Source of the DNA: Rhodopseudomonas palustris
Lineage (GTDB): Bacteria > Pseudomonadota > Alphaproteobacteria > Rhizobiales > Xanthobacteraceae
Direction: 5' to 3'
Length of the DNA: 64,000 nt
NCBI RefSeq assembly: GCF_003031265.1
Contig: NZ_CP019966.1
Location: 4,092,001-4,156,000, forward strand
In this document: positions 20,496-29,381 of the stretch, in pieces
Layout: the number at the start of each line of letters is the position of its first letter
How positions within the stretch are numbered: the stretch's first letter is position 1
Translations under genes and position numbers: made by a program
The notes under the pieces: model-generated
Seen by the model: only the letters and a program-made list of their open reading frames with translations
The model's database searches: none
Told to the model about the DNA's origin: nothing

Positions 20496-20757
20496 GGGAT
20501 ACTTACGTCGCTTGTTGGACCCGCCGTCAACACAAAAGGCTGGCGGTGCGTCGCACTCGAGCTTTCTTTTCAGAGTTGTGATGCGCGGGTGACATGCCGA
20601 TTTCACGGCGACTCCCGCATGGCGTACGACCCCTACCCCCGGACGTGGGTATAGTCCGATCGCGGGGGGTGACGCCAGCCCTGTGACGTCACCTGCGGCA
20701 ATCGCGCCTTGCTTCCCGGTCTCAGCGGCAGTTCATGCTCTGGAACACGGCTGGAGG

Positions 20758-20795
20758 GAGAAAACCCGCCCCCGGCCGCGACCCGCGGCGGGGGC
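20758..20795 (-). terminator. Rho-independent terminator after hpnN
   Basis: On the minus strand GCCCCCG (20795-20789) pairs with CGGGGGC (20774-20768) around an inner self-complementary CCGCG/CGCGG stem, followed by GGGTTTTCTC. It lies 34-71 bases past the hpnN stop and separates hpnN from hpnO. Confidence 0.7.
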
Positions 20796-20828
20796 ATCGG
20801 CGCGCGCCGACGCCCCGGCCGGAGCGAC

Positions 20829-23441
20829 TCACAGATCGGTGTCGCCGGACTCGTCGATGTGCCGCGGCTTGCCCATCAGGGCCGGCTGGAACAGCAGCAC
20901 GGCGCCCAGCGTGGTCAGCAGCGACAGCGCCAGCAGCTTGCCCATGCTGGCCGTTCCCGGATGGCTCGACAGCCACAGGCTGCCGAACGCGGTGGCGGTG
21001 GTCAGGGCGCTGAAGAAGATCGCCCGGGTCAGCGCCGACTGCAGCAGGTTGGTGCGGCCGGAGCGCCAGGCGGTCACGTAGTAGATCTTGAACGCGACGC
21101 CGACGCCGAGCAGCAGCGGCAAGGCAACGATGTTGGCGAAGTTCAGCGGCAGATCGATCAGCACGCAGATCTCCAGCGTCACCGCACCCGCCACCAGCAA
21201 CGGTACCAAGGTGAGCGCGACGTCGGTAATCCGGCGCAGCGTGATCCACAGCAGGATCGAGATCGACAGCAGCGCCCACAGACCGGCCTGGATGAACGAG
21301 GCGACGATGGTATCGCCCGACTTCAGGATCGACACCGGACCGCCGGTCGCCAGCGGCTCGGCCTGCAGCACGGCGGCGGCGAACTTGCGCAGCGTGTCGT
21401 TGTCGTTGGGATCGCCGCTCGGCAGCACCTCGACGCGGATCTGACCGTCCTTGGTCTTCCACGACGACACAATGTCGGCCGGCAGGTTGTCGAGCGTCAC
21501 CGGCTGCGCCTTCAGCATGTTGCGCAGCAGCTCGAAGTCGAGCAGCAGCGGCCGCACGAACACGTCCTGCGCCTTCTCGCGCAGCGCCTGATCGGCGCCC
21601 GCAAGCTTGGTCAGGGCGGCGGCGAGCCGGCGCGAGGCGTCGGCGCCGGGTCCGGTGGTCTCGCCGGCGGCGCGGCGCAGCGCTTCGGCCGAGCTCTTCA
21701 GCGACGCGATGTTGTCCTGATCGGACGGAGCCGGATCGACCTGTTCGGGATTGAGCGCGGGCTCCAGCACCTTGGCGCCGGCCTGGATCAGCTTCAGCTT
21801 CTCCGGCTGGTCCGGCGGAACGAAAGTGTCGAGCGAGATGGTGCGCGACACCTCCGGCAGCTTCGAGAGCTTGGCTTCGATCTCGCGGGCCGCCTGCTCG
21901 GACGGTGCCATCACGTTGACGGCGTTGGCACCGGTATTCGGATCCTTGCGCAGGTCGAGGAACGTCGCGATCGACTCGACCTTCGGGCTGCGCAGATTGA
22001 TCGGGTTGAAGTCGAAATGCATGAAGTACAGCAGCGGCAGGCCGGCCAGCGCGACGCCGATCGTGCCGACGATGATGCCGATGCGGTGCTTCTCCAGGAA
22101 GTGATCGACCGGCGCCAGGAAGGCGTAGCCGAGCGGCTCCTTCTCACCCGCCGGGTTCAGCAGCTTCAGCAGCCCCGGCAGCACGGTGATGCTGGTGAAG
22201 AACGCGATCGCCATGCCGGCGCCGGCGATCTCGCCGAGTTCGGAGATGCCCTTGTAGGAGGTCGGCAGGAACGACAGGAAGCCCGCCGTGGTCGACATCG
22301 CCGCCAGTGACAGCGGCACCGCCGAGTATTCGGCGGCCTGGACCAGCGCCTTATCGAGGTCGCCGGTCTTGTGGCGTTCCGACCGATAGCGGACGCTGAA
22401 CTGGATGCCGAAATCGACGCCGAGGCCGACGAACAGCACCGCAAACGCGATCGACAGCAGGTTGAGCGAGTCCACCAGCATCAGGCCGACCGCGGTGGTG
22501 ATCGACAGGCCGATCACCAGATTGGCGGCCACCGCGAAGATGATCTTGGAGGAATGCAGCGCCATCCAGAGGATCAGCAGCACCACCACGACGGTGCCGA
22601 TGCCGTTGACCACGGCGCCGTCCTTGACGGTGGCGAATTCCTCGTTGGCGATCGGCACCGGACCGGTCAGCCGCACCCGGGCACCGAAATCCTGCTCGAT
22701 CTTGAGGTCCACGGCGGCCTGACGGATCGCGTCGGTGGCCGCCTTGCCGGGTTCCAGCGCCTTGAAGTCGAGGATCGGCTTGACCTCGATGAAGGCGCGC
22801 TTGTCGCCGTCGGTCAGCGGCTCCGGATTGACCAGGCCGCGCCAGGAGAAGAACGCCTGCTGCTTGCCGAGCACGTCCTCGACCGTCGCGGCGACGGCGT
22901 TGAAAGGTTTCGCAGTCGAATCGAGCGTCAGTTCCCCGCGCTTCAGGCCGACCAGACCGGTCTCGAGCGCCGCCGTCAGGCCGCGGATCGACGGATCACC
23001 GGCCATGATCTCGATCAGCGGAACCGCCTGCTGGAACTGGCCGGTCGCCTTGGCAACTTCGTCCTTGGGCAGGAACAACAGCCCGCTGCGGTCGAAGAAC
23101 GGCCCGCCGCCGAGCCGCTCCACCGAGTCGAAGTTGATGTTATTCTTGGACAATTCGGCCGTGAGCTTGGCCGCCGCGGCGTTCGCGAATTCCGGCGTCG
23201 GAGCCTCGACGACCGCCAGGATCAGCCGTTCCTGGTCGAAGGCCTTCTCGAACGCGATATCACGTTTGCGCCAGTCGAGATCAGACGAGATCAAATGATT
23301 GATGTCTGTGTTGATCCCGAAATGTTGGTAAGTATAGAAACCTGCTGCAACTGCGAGAAATACGCCGATCAGCACAGTAAAAGCCGCAAAACGGGTGCTG
23401 GCTCTGACAATGTAGACGATGGCACTTTTCAGCACATTCAC
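20829..23441 (-). CDS. hpnN: Hopanoid transporter HpnN (RND/MMPL superfamily)
   Basis: 870 residues. RND topology: one N-terminal helix (about 17-38), a large periplasmic domain, then a block of about five helices including GTVVVVLLILWM and ADNLLS-type motifs. A second periplasmic domain and a second helix block follow (ALLSISILLWITLRRI to the C-terminus). HpnN is needed to move hopanoids from the inner to the outer membrane in R. palustris TIE-1. The start codon is GTG at 23441-23439 behind AAAGAG; a second GTG two codons on is possible. It diverges from ispH across 306 bp. Confidence 0.9.
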   Translation of the reverse strand: MNVLKSAIVYIVRASTRFAAFTVLIGVFLAVAAGFYTYQHFGINTDINHLISSDLDWRKRDIAFEKAFDQERLILAVVEAPTPEFANAAAAKLTAELSKNNINFDSVERLGGGPFFDRSGLLFLPKDEVAKATGQFQQAVPLIEIMAGDPSIRGLTAALETGLVGLKRGELTLDSTAKPFNAVAATVEDVLGKQQAFFSWRGLVNPEPLTDGDKRAFIEVKPILDFKALEPGKAATDAIRQAAVDLKIEQDFGARVRLTGPVPIANEEFATVKDGAVVNGIGTVVVVLLILWMALHSSKIIFAVAANLVIGLSITTAVGLMLVDSLNLLSIAFAVLFVGLGVDFGIQFSVRYRSERHKTGDLDKALVQAAEYSAVPLSLAAMSTTAGFLSFLPTSYKGISELGEIAGAGMAIAFFTSITVLPGLLKLLNPAGEKEPLGYAFLAPVDHFLEKHRIGIIVGTIGVALAGLPLLYFMHFDFNPINLRSPKVESIATFLDLRKDPNTGANAVNVMAPSEQAAREIEAKLSKLPEVSRTISLDTFVPPDQPEKLKLIQAGAKVLEPALNPEQVDPAPSDQDNIASLKSSAEALRRAAGETTGPGADASRRLAAALTKLAGADQALREKAQDVFVRPLLLDFELLRNMLKAQPVTLDNLPADIVSSWKTKDGQIRVEVLPSGDPNDNDTLRKFAAAVLQAEPLATGGPVSILKSGDTIVASFIQAGLWALLSISILLWITLRRITDVALTLVPLLVAGAVTLEICVLIDLPLNFANIVALPLLLGVGVAFKIYYVTAWRSGRTNLLQSALTRAIFFSALTTATAFGSLWLSSHPGTASMGKLLALSLLTTLGAVLLFQPALMGKPRHIDESGDTDL

Positions 23442-23747
23442 TCTTTCTATTGCTACCGGCTGGCCTAAAATACGGCCACCCCGCCGGGTTCCGAGTCGAT
23501 CGAACTAGTTTTGATGGTTCTGCGACCAAGGACTGGACAAAATGGCCGAAAACAAGCCGGCGGAGGTGTGTGCGCGGAAGTAATCTCACCAGGCCAGATT
23601 GCCAAGGGCGTTTTGCATTGCGTGCTGCACTGCGCCAATAAGTCCCCTGCGTCCCTTGCGGTTGCGGGTGTCCCCATACCAGCTAGATCATGCTACGGGA
23701 ATGCGACGTGCTGCCAGGAGACCGAACAATCATGAGCGTGGTGCCCC
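23442..23747. promoter_or_regulatory. Divergent hpnN / ispH intergenic region
   Basis: 306 bp with no gene except the short leader frame described separately. It must hold promoters in both directions. On the minus strand GGAAC lies near 23498, but no CGTT block is at the right distance, so it is not an EcfG promoter. An AT-rich TATTTTAG lies near 23465. No convincing sigma-70 boxes were found. Confidence 0.35.
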
Positions 23748-23755
23748 TTGTCTGA
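23732..23755 (+). other. Seven-codon frame (MSVVPLV) overlapping the ispH start by one-base offset
   Basis: ATG at 23732 is preceded by AGGAG at 23716-23720 and reads seven codons to TGA at 23753-23755. The only usable ispH start in its own frame is TTG at 23748, which overlaps this stop. The two frames differ by one base: removing one base within the CCCCTTG run would give [15 protein letters not shown] in a single frame. It is either a translationally coupled leader or a frameshift at the true ispH 5' end. Confidence 0.45.
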
Positions 23756-24692
23756 AGTCCGCCCCCTCGAAGTGTTCCTTGCCCAACCCCGTGGTTTCTG
23801 CGCTGGCGTGGTGCGTGCGATCGAGATCGTCGAGCGCGCGCTGGAGAAGTACGGTCCGCCGGTCTACGTGCGGCATGAGATCGTGCATAACAAATACGTG
23901 GTCGAGAGCCTGAAGGCCAAAGGCGCGATCTTCGTGGAGGAGCTGTCGGAAGTTCCGCCGAAGGCCGTGACCGTCTTCAGCGCCCACGGCGTCGCCCGCA
24001 GCATCGAGGAAGAGGCCGCGGCGCGCGACCTGCCGGTGCTCAACGCCACCTGCCCGCTGGTGACCAAAGTGCATAACCAGGGCAAGCGCTATACGTCGAA
24101 GGGCCGCACCCTGATCCTGATCGGCCATGCCGGCCATCCGGAAGTCGAAGGCACGATGGGTCAGGTTCCCGGCCCGGTGCTGCTGGTGCAGAACCTCGAG
24201 GACGTCGCGGCGCTGACTCTGCCGCCGGAAACCCCGGTGGCGTACATCACCCAGACCACGCTGAGCGTCGACGACACCAAAGACATCATCGTGGCGCTCT
24301 CAAAGAAATTCCACGATATCGAAGGCCCGGACACCCGCGACATCTGCTATGCCACGCAAAATCGGCAATCGGCGGTGCGGCAGATGAGCAAGCTGGTCGA
24401 CCTGATCCTGGTGGTCGGAGCCAACAACAGTTCGAACTCCAACCGGCTGCGGGAAATCGGCACCGAAGCCGGCATCCCGAGCTACCTGATCGCCGACGGC
24501 AGCGAACTCGACCCGGCCTGGCTCGACGGCAAGAAAGCGGTCGGCATCACCGCCGGCGCGTCCGCGCCGGAAGTGTTGGTCGACGACGTGATCGAAGCGC
24601 TGCGCCGGATCGTCCCGGTCACCGTCTCGGTGCTGCCGGGCCGCGAAGAAAACATCGAATTCGTTCTGCCTGCGGAGCTGGCGACCGCCTGA
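23748..24692 (+). CDS. ispH: 4-hydroxy-3-methylbut-2-enyl diphosphate reductase IspH
   Basis: 314 residues. Last enzyme of the MEP pathway, making IPP and DMAPP. The three [4Fe-4S] ligands are Cys18 (PRGFCAGV), Cys102 (ATCPLV) and Cys200 ([10 protein letters not shown]), at family spacing. The catalytic-loop Glu region [11 protein letters not shown] is present. The annotated start is TTG at 23748, a rare codon without its own Shine-Dalgarno; see the overlapping leader frame. It sits 40 bp before hpnH in the same direction, tying precursor supply to hopanoid synthesis. R. palustris is thought to carry a second ispH elsewhere; that is from memory. Confidence 0.9.
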   Translation: MSEVRPLEVFLAQPRGFCAGVVRAIEIVERALEKYGPPVYVRHEIVHNKYVVESLKAKGAIFVEELSEVPPKAVTVFSAHGVARSIEEEAAARDLPVLNATCPLVTKVHNQGKRYTSKGRTLILIGHAGHPEVEGTMGQVPGPVLLVQNLEDVAALTLPPETPVAYITQTTLSVDDTKDIIVALSKKFHDIEGPDTRDICYATQNRQSAVRQMSKLVDLILVVGANNSSNSNRLREIGTEAGIPSYLIADGSELDPAWLDGKKAVGITAGASAPEVLVDDVIEALRRIVPVTVSVLPGREENIEFVLPAELATA

Positions 24693-24732
24693 TCCGCCCC
24701 AACCGACATGCCGTGAAAGAGAAGATTTCGTA

Positions 24733-25884
24733 ATGGCTATTCCGTTTCACAAGGAACTGGTGATCGGCGGTTATCTGCTGAAGCAGAAGCTGCTCGGGCG
24801 GAAGCGTTATCCGCTGGTACTGATGCTGGAGCCGCTGTTCCGCTGCAATCTCGCCTGCGCCGGCTGCGGCAAGATCGACTATCCCGACGCGATCCTGAAC
24901 CGCCGGATGACCGCGCAGGAGTGCTGGGACGCCGCCGAGGAATGCGGTGCGCCGATGGTCGCGATCCCGGGCGGCGAGCCGCTGATCCACAAGGAGATCG
25001 GCGAGATCGTGCGCGGCCTGGTGGCGCGTAAGAAGTTCGTGTCGCTGTGCACCAACGCGCTGCTGCTCGAGAAGAAGCTGCATTTGTTCGAGCCGTCGCC
25101 CTATCTGTTCTTCTCGGTGCATCTCGACGGCCTGAAGGAGCACCACGACAAGGCGGTGTCGCAGGAGGGCGTGTTCGACCGCGCCGTCGCGGCGATCAAG
25201 GCGGCCAAGGCCAAGGGCTTCACCGTCAACGTCAACTGCACGGTGTTCGACGGCTACGCCGCCGAGGACATCGCCAAGTTCATGGACTTCACCGAAGAGC
25301 TCGGCGTCGGCGTCTCGATCTCGCCGGGCTACGCCTATGAGCGTGCGCCGGACCAGGAGCACTTCCTCAACCGCACCAAGACCAAGAACCTGTTCCGCGA
25401 GGTGTTCGCGCGCGGCAAGGGCAAGAAGTGGAGCTTCATGCACTCCAGCATGTTCCTCGACTTCCTGGCCGGCAACCAGGAGTTCGAGTGCACCCCGTGG
25501 GGCATGCCGGCGCGCAACATCTTCGGTTGGCAGAAGCCGTGCTACCTGCTCGGCGAGGGCTATGCCAAGACCTTCAAGGAGCTGATGGAAACCACCGATT
25601 GGGATTCCTACGGCACCGGCAAGTACGAGAAGTGCGCGGACTGCATGGCGCATTGCGGCTACGAGCCGACCGCGGCGATGGCCTCGCTCAACAATCCGCT
25701 GAAGGCCGCCTGGGTGGCGCTCCGCGGCATCAAGACCTCGGGCCCGATGGCGCCGGAGATCGACATGTCGAAGCAGCGCCCGGCGCAGTACGTGTTCTCC
25801 GAGCAGGTCGAGAAGAAGCTGTCCGAGATCCGCCGCGACGAAGCCACCGAGACTAAGGACAAGCGCCAGTCGACGGCGGCCTGA
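24733..25884 (+). CDS. hpnH: Adenosylhopane synthase HpnH (radical SAM)
   Basis: 383 residues. The radical-SAM cluster motif is Cys38-Cys42-Cys45 (CNLACAGC), followed by IPGGEPLIH. A C-terminal Cys cluster (CADCMAHCGY) suits a second metal or structural site. HpnH joins a 5'-deoxyadenosyl radical to diploptene to give adenosylhopane, the first step to C35 hopanoids. It probably shares a transcript with ispH. Its partner HpnG is encoded about 3.5 kb away on the other strand, beyond the phosphonoacetate genes. Confidence 0.93.
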   Translation: MAIPFHKELVIGGYLLKQKLLGRKRYPLVLMLEPLFRCNLACAGCGKIDYPDAILNRRMTAQECWDAAEECGAPMVAIPGGEPLIHKEIGEIVRGLVARKKFVSLCTNALLLEKKLHLFEPSPYLFFSVHLDGLKEHHDKAVSQEGVFDRAVAAIKAAKAKGFTVNVNCTVFDGYAAEDIAKFMDFTEELGVGVSISPGYAYERAPDQEHFLNRTKTKNLFREVFARGKGKKWSFMHSSMFLDFLAGNQEFECTPWGMPARNIFGWQKPCYLLGEGYAKTFKELMETTDWDSYGTGKYEKCADCMAHCGYEPTAAMASLNNPLKAAWVALRGIKTSGPMAPEIDMSKQRPAQYVFSEQVEKKLSEIRRDEATETKDKRQSTAA

Positions 25885-25910
25885 TCGCTCCGACAACGGC
25901 CTCAATCATC

Positions 25911-25940
25911 AAAAGCGCGGCCTGCGGGCCGCGCTTTTTT
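25911..25940. terminator. Bidirectional terminator between hpnH and the PstS-like gene
   Basis: Twelve-base arms AAAAGCGCGGCC and GGCCGCGCTTTT around a TGCG loop, with T runs on both strands. It ends ispH-hpnH (rightward) and the PstS-like gene (leftward). Confidence 0.9.
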
Positions 25941-25959
25941 GTTGCTCATCTCGGTCCGC

Positions 25960-26964
25960 TCAAATCATCAGATGCTTGACGATGTCGGCTTTGACCTTGC
26001 CCGGCAGAGGGACGAACTGCAGCGACCGCGCGATGCCATCGCCATGCGCATAGGCCCATCGGAAGAAGTCCAGCACGGCGGCCGACGTGGCGCGCTTGGC
26101 AGGACTTCGCGGCACCAGCGCAAAGGTCGCGGTGACGATCGGCCAGGCTTGTTCGCCGGGCATGTCGGTGAGATCGACCGCATAGTTCGGCACCGACCAA
26201 TCGCCATTCTCGGCAGCGGCCGCAAAACTGCTTCCGTTCGGCAGCACGAACCGGCCGGCCTTGTTCTGCAATTGCACGGTCGCAAGATTGTTGGCGGTGA
26301 CGTAGGACAGCTCGGCATAGCCGATGCCGCCGGGTGTCATCGGCACTGTCGAAGCCGCGCCGTAGCTGCCTTTGACGCCGGCGCCGACCGGCCAGCTCAG
26401 CGTCATGCCGATTCCCATCTTGTCGCGCCATGCTGCGCTGTTCTTCGACAGATAGCGCGAGATCGCGTAGGTGCCGCCCGAGCCGCCCGCATGATACAGC
26501 AGCGAAATCGGCAGGTTGGGCAGCGCGAGACTGGGATTGAGCTGCACGATCTGCGGGTCATCCCACGATTTGATGCCGCCCATGAAGATGTCGGCCAGCA
26601 CAGGCGCGGTGAGCCGTAGCTTGCCGGGCAGGACACCGGGAATGTTCACCACGACGGCGTAGCCGCCGACGACGGTGGGGAACTGCATAATGTCCCCTTC
26701 CTTCAGTTTGCTGTCCTCCATCGGCACATCCGACGCACCGAAATCCGTCAGGCCCTTCAGCACCTGGAGTTGACCGACCGACGATCCAGAAGGTTGGTAG
26801 TTGATCGCGACACCTTTTGCCGCTTTCAATTGTTCTGCCCATTTGATGTAGATCGGCGCGGCGAAGGCCGAACCGGTCCCCATCACCGGCGTCTCGGCAT
26901 GACCAGCCGTCACGCCGGCCGTGCCGATGGCGAGCGCCATCACAGCGGTGCGAAGTGCACGCAT
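25960..26964 (-). CDS. PstS-like periplasmic binding protein with altered phosphate site
   Basis: 334 residues. Signal peptide about 1-23 (cut near GHAE), then a PstS/PBP-like 2 fold: TGSAFAAPIYIKWAEQ, PSGSSVGQLQVL, DFGASDVPM, GGIGYAELSY and a C-terminal FFRWAYAHG. The strand that normally reads HRSDGSGT is here YHAGGSGGT (157-165), so the phosphate-binding Arg and Asp are replaced by His158 and Gly160. No pstCAB follows. It lies 33 bp downstream of phnA on the same strand, so it may bind phosphonoacetate or released phosphate rather than serve the Pst system. Family sure, ligand inferred. Confidence 0.8.
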   Translation of the reverse strand: MRALRTAVMALAIGTAGVTAGHAETPVMGTGSAFAAPIYIKWAEQLKAAKGVAINYQPSGSSVGQLQVLKGLTDFGASDVPMEDSKLKEGDIMQFPTVVGGYAVVVNIPGVLPGKLRLTAPVLADIFMGGIKSWDDPQIVQLNPSLALPNLPISLLYHAGGSGGTYAISRYLSKNSAAWRDKMGIGMTLSWPVGAGVKGSYGAASTVPMTPGGIGYAELSYVTANNLATVQLQNKAGRFVLPNGSSFAAAAENGDWSVPNYAVDLTDMPGEQAWPIVTATFALVPRSPAKRATSAAVLDFFRWAYAHGDGIARSLQFVPLPGKVKADIVKHLMI

Positions 26965-26997
26965 CTCGATTTCCTCTTTGGCTGCAATCGTGCGGGA

Positions 26998-28242
26998 TTA
27001 GTCGACGCCGTTCAGGGCGAAGTCGAAGATGTCGTAGTTACGCAACACGCCTGTAGTCGCGTGCTCGCGGTAGTCCCGCTTGAGCGGGCGCGACAATACA
27101 AACGGCACGCGCTGCTCGCCGAGCCCGCCATGCGAGCGCAAGCGATGGTCGCCCAGCGCAGACAAATCATGATCTTGCCGCCGCGCGCCCACCACCGTGC
27201 CGCGATCGGTGAACACCGCGAAGTCGCCCTCCCGATCCGGCGGCAACTGGTAGCGTTCGCACACTGTGGCGCGATCGAGCACCAGCTCGACGCCGGGCAG
27301 CGACCGCGCAAAGGTCATCATCGCCGCGATATCGCAAGGCTTGAGCAGGTGGACCCGCACGAAGCCGCCGAGCGCGCCATGATGGCGGACGAACGGATCG
27401 GCGATCGGACAGATCACCCGCGCGACGCCGGCACCGAACTTCTGGTTCAGCGCGTCCTCGAGATAGACGACGTTGGGCCGGCCATCCGCATCGGACTTGT
27501 CGGCCATGCCATGATCGGCAGTCAGAGCGACGGTCGCACCGAGTTCGATCAGCCGCGCGATGCGGCGGTCCACCGCTGCGTGGAAGTCGTTCGATTCCGC
27601 CTCGCCCGGCTGGTATTTGTGCTGCACATAGTCCGAGGTCGACAGATACATCAGCTCGGGCTTGGCGGTCTCCATCAGCCTGACGCCGGCGTCCAGCGCG
27701 AACAGCGACAGGTCGGCGGAGTATTGATCCGGCCGGCCGCGGCCGACCAGTTCCTCGCCGCTCTTGAAGCCGAGCGCGGTCAGGTCGGCAACGCTCGGGT
27801 GTTCGGATGAGAAGGCGATCCCGTCCATCTCATAGGCGAGCACCTTCAGGAGCTTGTCCTTGGCGGTGACCACCGCGATCCGCACGCCCGCTTTGCTCAT
27901 CGCACCGAGAATGGTGCCGCAGCGCAGGCGCCGTGCATCCGTCACCATGATCTCTTCGCCGGTGTCGGCATCGAGATAGTAATTGCCGTTGATGCCGTGG
28001 ATGGCGGGAGAGACGCCGGTGACGATCGAGGTGTTGTTGGTGTTGGTGGTGGTCGGCACCGTCGCCAGCGCCGTGCCGACATAGCCCCCCGCCCTGAGTG
28101 CGCCGATCGTCGGCAGGACGCCGTCGGCAATGCCGCGCTCCAAATATTCGGGGTCGAAACCGTCGAGGCAGATCACGACAACGGGTCGTAGCGGCCTGGC
28201 GTAGCTGCGGCCGTTGGCTTCGATCAAAGGCTGGGTCGTCAT
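26998..28242 (-). CDS. phnA: Phosphonoacetate hydrolase PhnA
   Basis: 414 residues, alkaline-phosphatase superfamily. It cleaves the C-P bond of phosphonoacetate to acetate and phosphate. The two-zinc site is visible: Asp27 in CLDGFDP, nucleophile Thr66 in PTTTNTNN, Asp204 and His208 in STSDYVQHKYQPG, Asp243 and His244 in TADHGM, and His371 in RSHGGLGEQRVPF. The residue spacings match the structurally known phosphonoacetate hydrolase pattern as I recall it. A LysR regulator diverges from it, as in Pseudomonas phnA loci where induction is by phosphonoacetate and not by phosphate starvation. No phnW or phnY is in the window. Confidence 0.88.
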   Translation of the reverse strand: MTTQPLIEANGRSYARPLRPVVVICLDGFDPEYLERGIADGVLPTIGALRAGGYVGTALATVPTTTNTNNTSIVTGVSPAIHGINGNYYLDADTGEEIMVTDARRLRCGTILGAMSKAGVRIAVVTAKDKLLKVLAYEMDGIAFSSEHPSVADLTALGFKSGEELVGRGRPDQYSADLSLFALDAGVRLMETAKPELMYLSTSDYVQHKYQPGEAESNDFHAAVDRRIARLIELGATVALTADHGMADKSDADGRPNVVYLEDALNQKFGAGVARVICPIADPFVRHHGALGGFVRVHLLKPCDIAAMMTFARSLPGVELVLDRATVCERYQLPPDREGDFAVFTDRGTVVGARRQDHDLSALGDHRLRSHGGLGEQRVPFVLSRPLKRDYREHATTGVLRNYDIFDFALNGVD

Positions 28243-28304
28243 GGGGGCATCCGGGTTTCTGAATGCCGCCTGGGGTGGCGGCTGACGTCCCGGGTGGTAG
28301 GCCG

Positions 28305-28336
28305 TTCACATGTGAGAATCGATCGAATAAAATCGA
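28305..28336. promoter_or_regulatory. Candidate LysR operators between phnA and its regulator
   Basis: The 158-bp divergent spacer holds a perfect palindrome TCACATGTGA (28306-28315) and, next to it, TCGAT-N8-ATCGA (28319-28336), which has the T-N11-A form of a LysR box. Both lie about 65-95 bp from the regulator start. Seen in sequence; assignment inferred. Confidence 0.4.
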
Positions 28337-28400
28337 CAAACACGTGAGTATAGGTCGTAAATCCGATAGCCCTTTCGGCCGCCATCGTCACACGGAGGTC

Positions 28401-29291
28401 ATGGTGAAAGAACGAGAACTGCCGCTGAGCGCCCTGCGGGCGTTTGCAGTGGCGGCGCGCAGCGACAGCCTGAGTGCGGCCGCCGAGGAGCTGGGCGTCA
28501 CCCATGGCGCCGTCAGCAAGCAGGTGCGCCTGCTCGAGGACTGGCTCGGGCAACAGGTCTTCACCCGCGAAGGCCGCAGCGTGGCGCTGACACCCTATGG
28601 CAGCGTGCTGGCGGAGCAGCTGAGCGAGTCGTTCCGCAATATCGAAGCCGCCTGCCAGTACGTCCGTCGTCGGCGCAGCAAAGCGGTGCTGGCCGTCGAG
28701 GCGCCGTCGACATTCGCGATGTATTTCCTGATGCCGCGGCTCAAGAGGTTCGAGAAAGCCAATCCTGATCTGGCGGTGTGGATTTCGACCCGGATGACGG
28801 GGCAAACGCCGGACGTGTCGTCCCACGATCTCCTGATCACCCGGGGCAGCAGCGACAAGATCGGCGGACCTTCGAAGGCATCGACGCCGTTGTTCGAGGA
28901 GCACCTGACGCCGGTCTGCAGCCTGGATCTGGTTCAGGAGAGGACCATCGACAAGCCGGAGGATCTTCTCGCATTTCCGTTGATCACCTCAGCCACCCGG
29001 CCGGGGCACTGGGAAGCTTGGCTGCGGAAAGCGGGAATGCGCGACCATCTGTTCGAAGGCGGCCACCGCTTCGACCACATGTTCGTCGCGATGCATGCGG
29101 TGCGCGAGGGTTTCGGCTCGATCGTCGCGCCGAAGGAGTTCTTCCCGGGTAAGTCGGAGTGGCGGCTCGCCTGCCCGTTTCCTGACGTGGTCGTGAAGGG
29201 TGAGAAGTATTTCGCGCAGCCGACCTCGCGCGCGGACCCGCGCTATCTCGGCCGGTTCCTGGATTGGCTGAAAGACGAAATCAGGACGTGA
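28401..29291 (+). CDS. LysR-family regulator (PhnR-like)
   Basis: 296 residues. The start is the ATG at 28401 with GGAGG eight bases upstream; the frame remains open further upstream but is not coding. N-terminal LysR helix-turn-helix (about 8-65): PLSALRAFAVAARSDSLSAAAEELGVTHGAVSKQV, split here as LSAAAEELGVTHGAVS and RLLEDWLG. The substrate-binding domain (about 90-285) is of the GcvA-like subgroup. Divergent position from phnA indicates control of phosphonoacetate use. Target inferred. Confidence 0.85.
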   Translation: MVKERELPLSALRAFAVAARSDSLSAAAEELGVTHGAVSKQVRLLEDWLGQQVFTREGRSVALTPYGSVLAEQLSESFRNIEAACQYVRRRRSKAVLAVEAPSTFAMYFLMPRLKRFEKANPDLAVWISTRMTGQTPDVSSHDLLITRGSSDKIGGPSKASTPLFEEHLTPVCSLDLVQERTIDKPEDLLAFPLITSATRPGHWEAWLRKAGMRDHLFEGGHRFDHMFVAMHAVREGFGSIVAPKEFFPGKSEWRLACPFPDVVVKGEKYFAQPTSRADPRYLGRFLDWLKDEIRT

Positions 29292-29350
29292 GGTTCGACG
29301 AGCCTCACGACACGCCCTGGATCAGCGCGTCATCGGCGCAAGCCACGTCC

Positions 29351-29372
29351 GCGCCGCCCTCACCGGCGGCGC
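29351..29372. terminator. Weak hairpin between convergent LysR gene and hpnG
   Basis: GCGCCGCC and GGCGGCGC form an 8-bp stem with a six-base loop, but no T run follows on either strand. It is the only structured element in the 90-bp convergent gap. Confidence 0.3.
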
Positions 29373-29381
29373 GCAGTCCGC

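Noticed and set aside
23490..23502. EcfG promoter for hpnN
   Set aside because: GGAAC is present on the minus strand, but no CGTT or GTT block lies 16-17 bases downstream.
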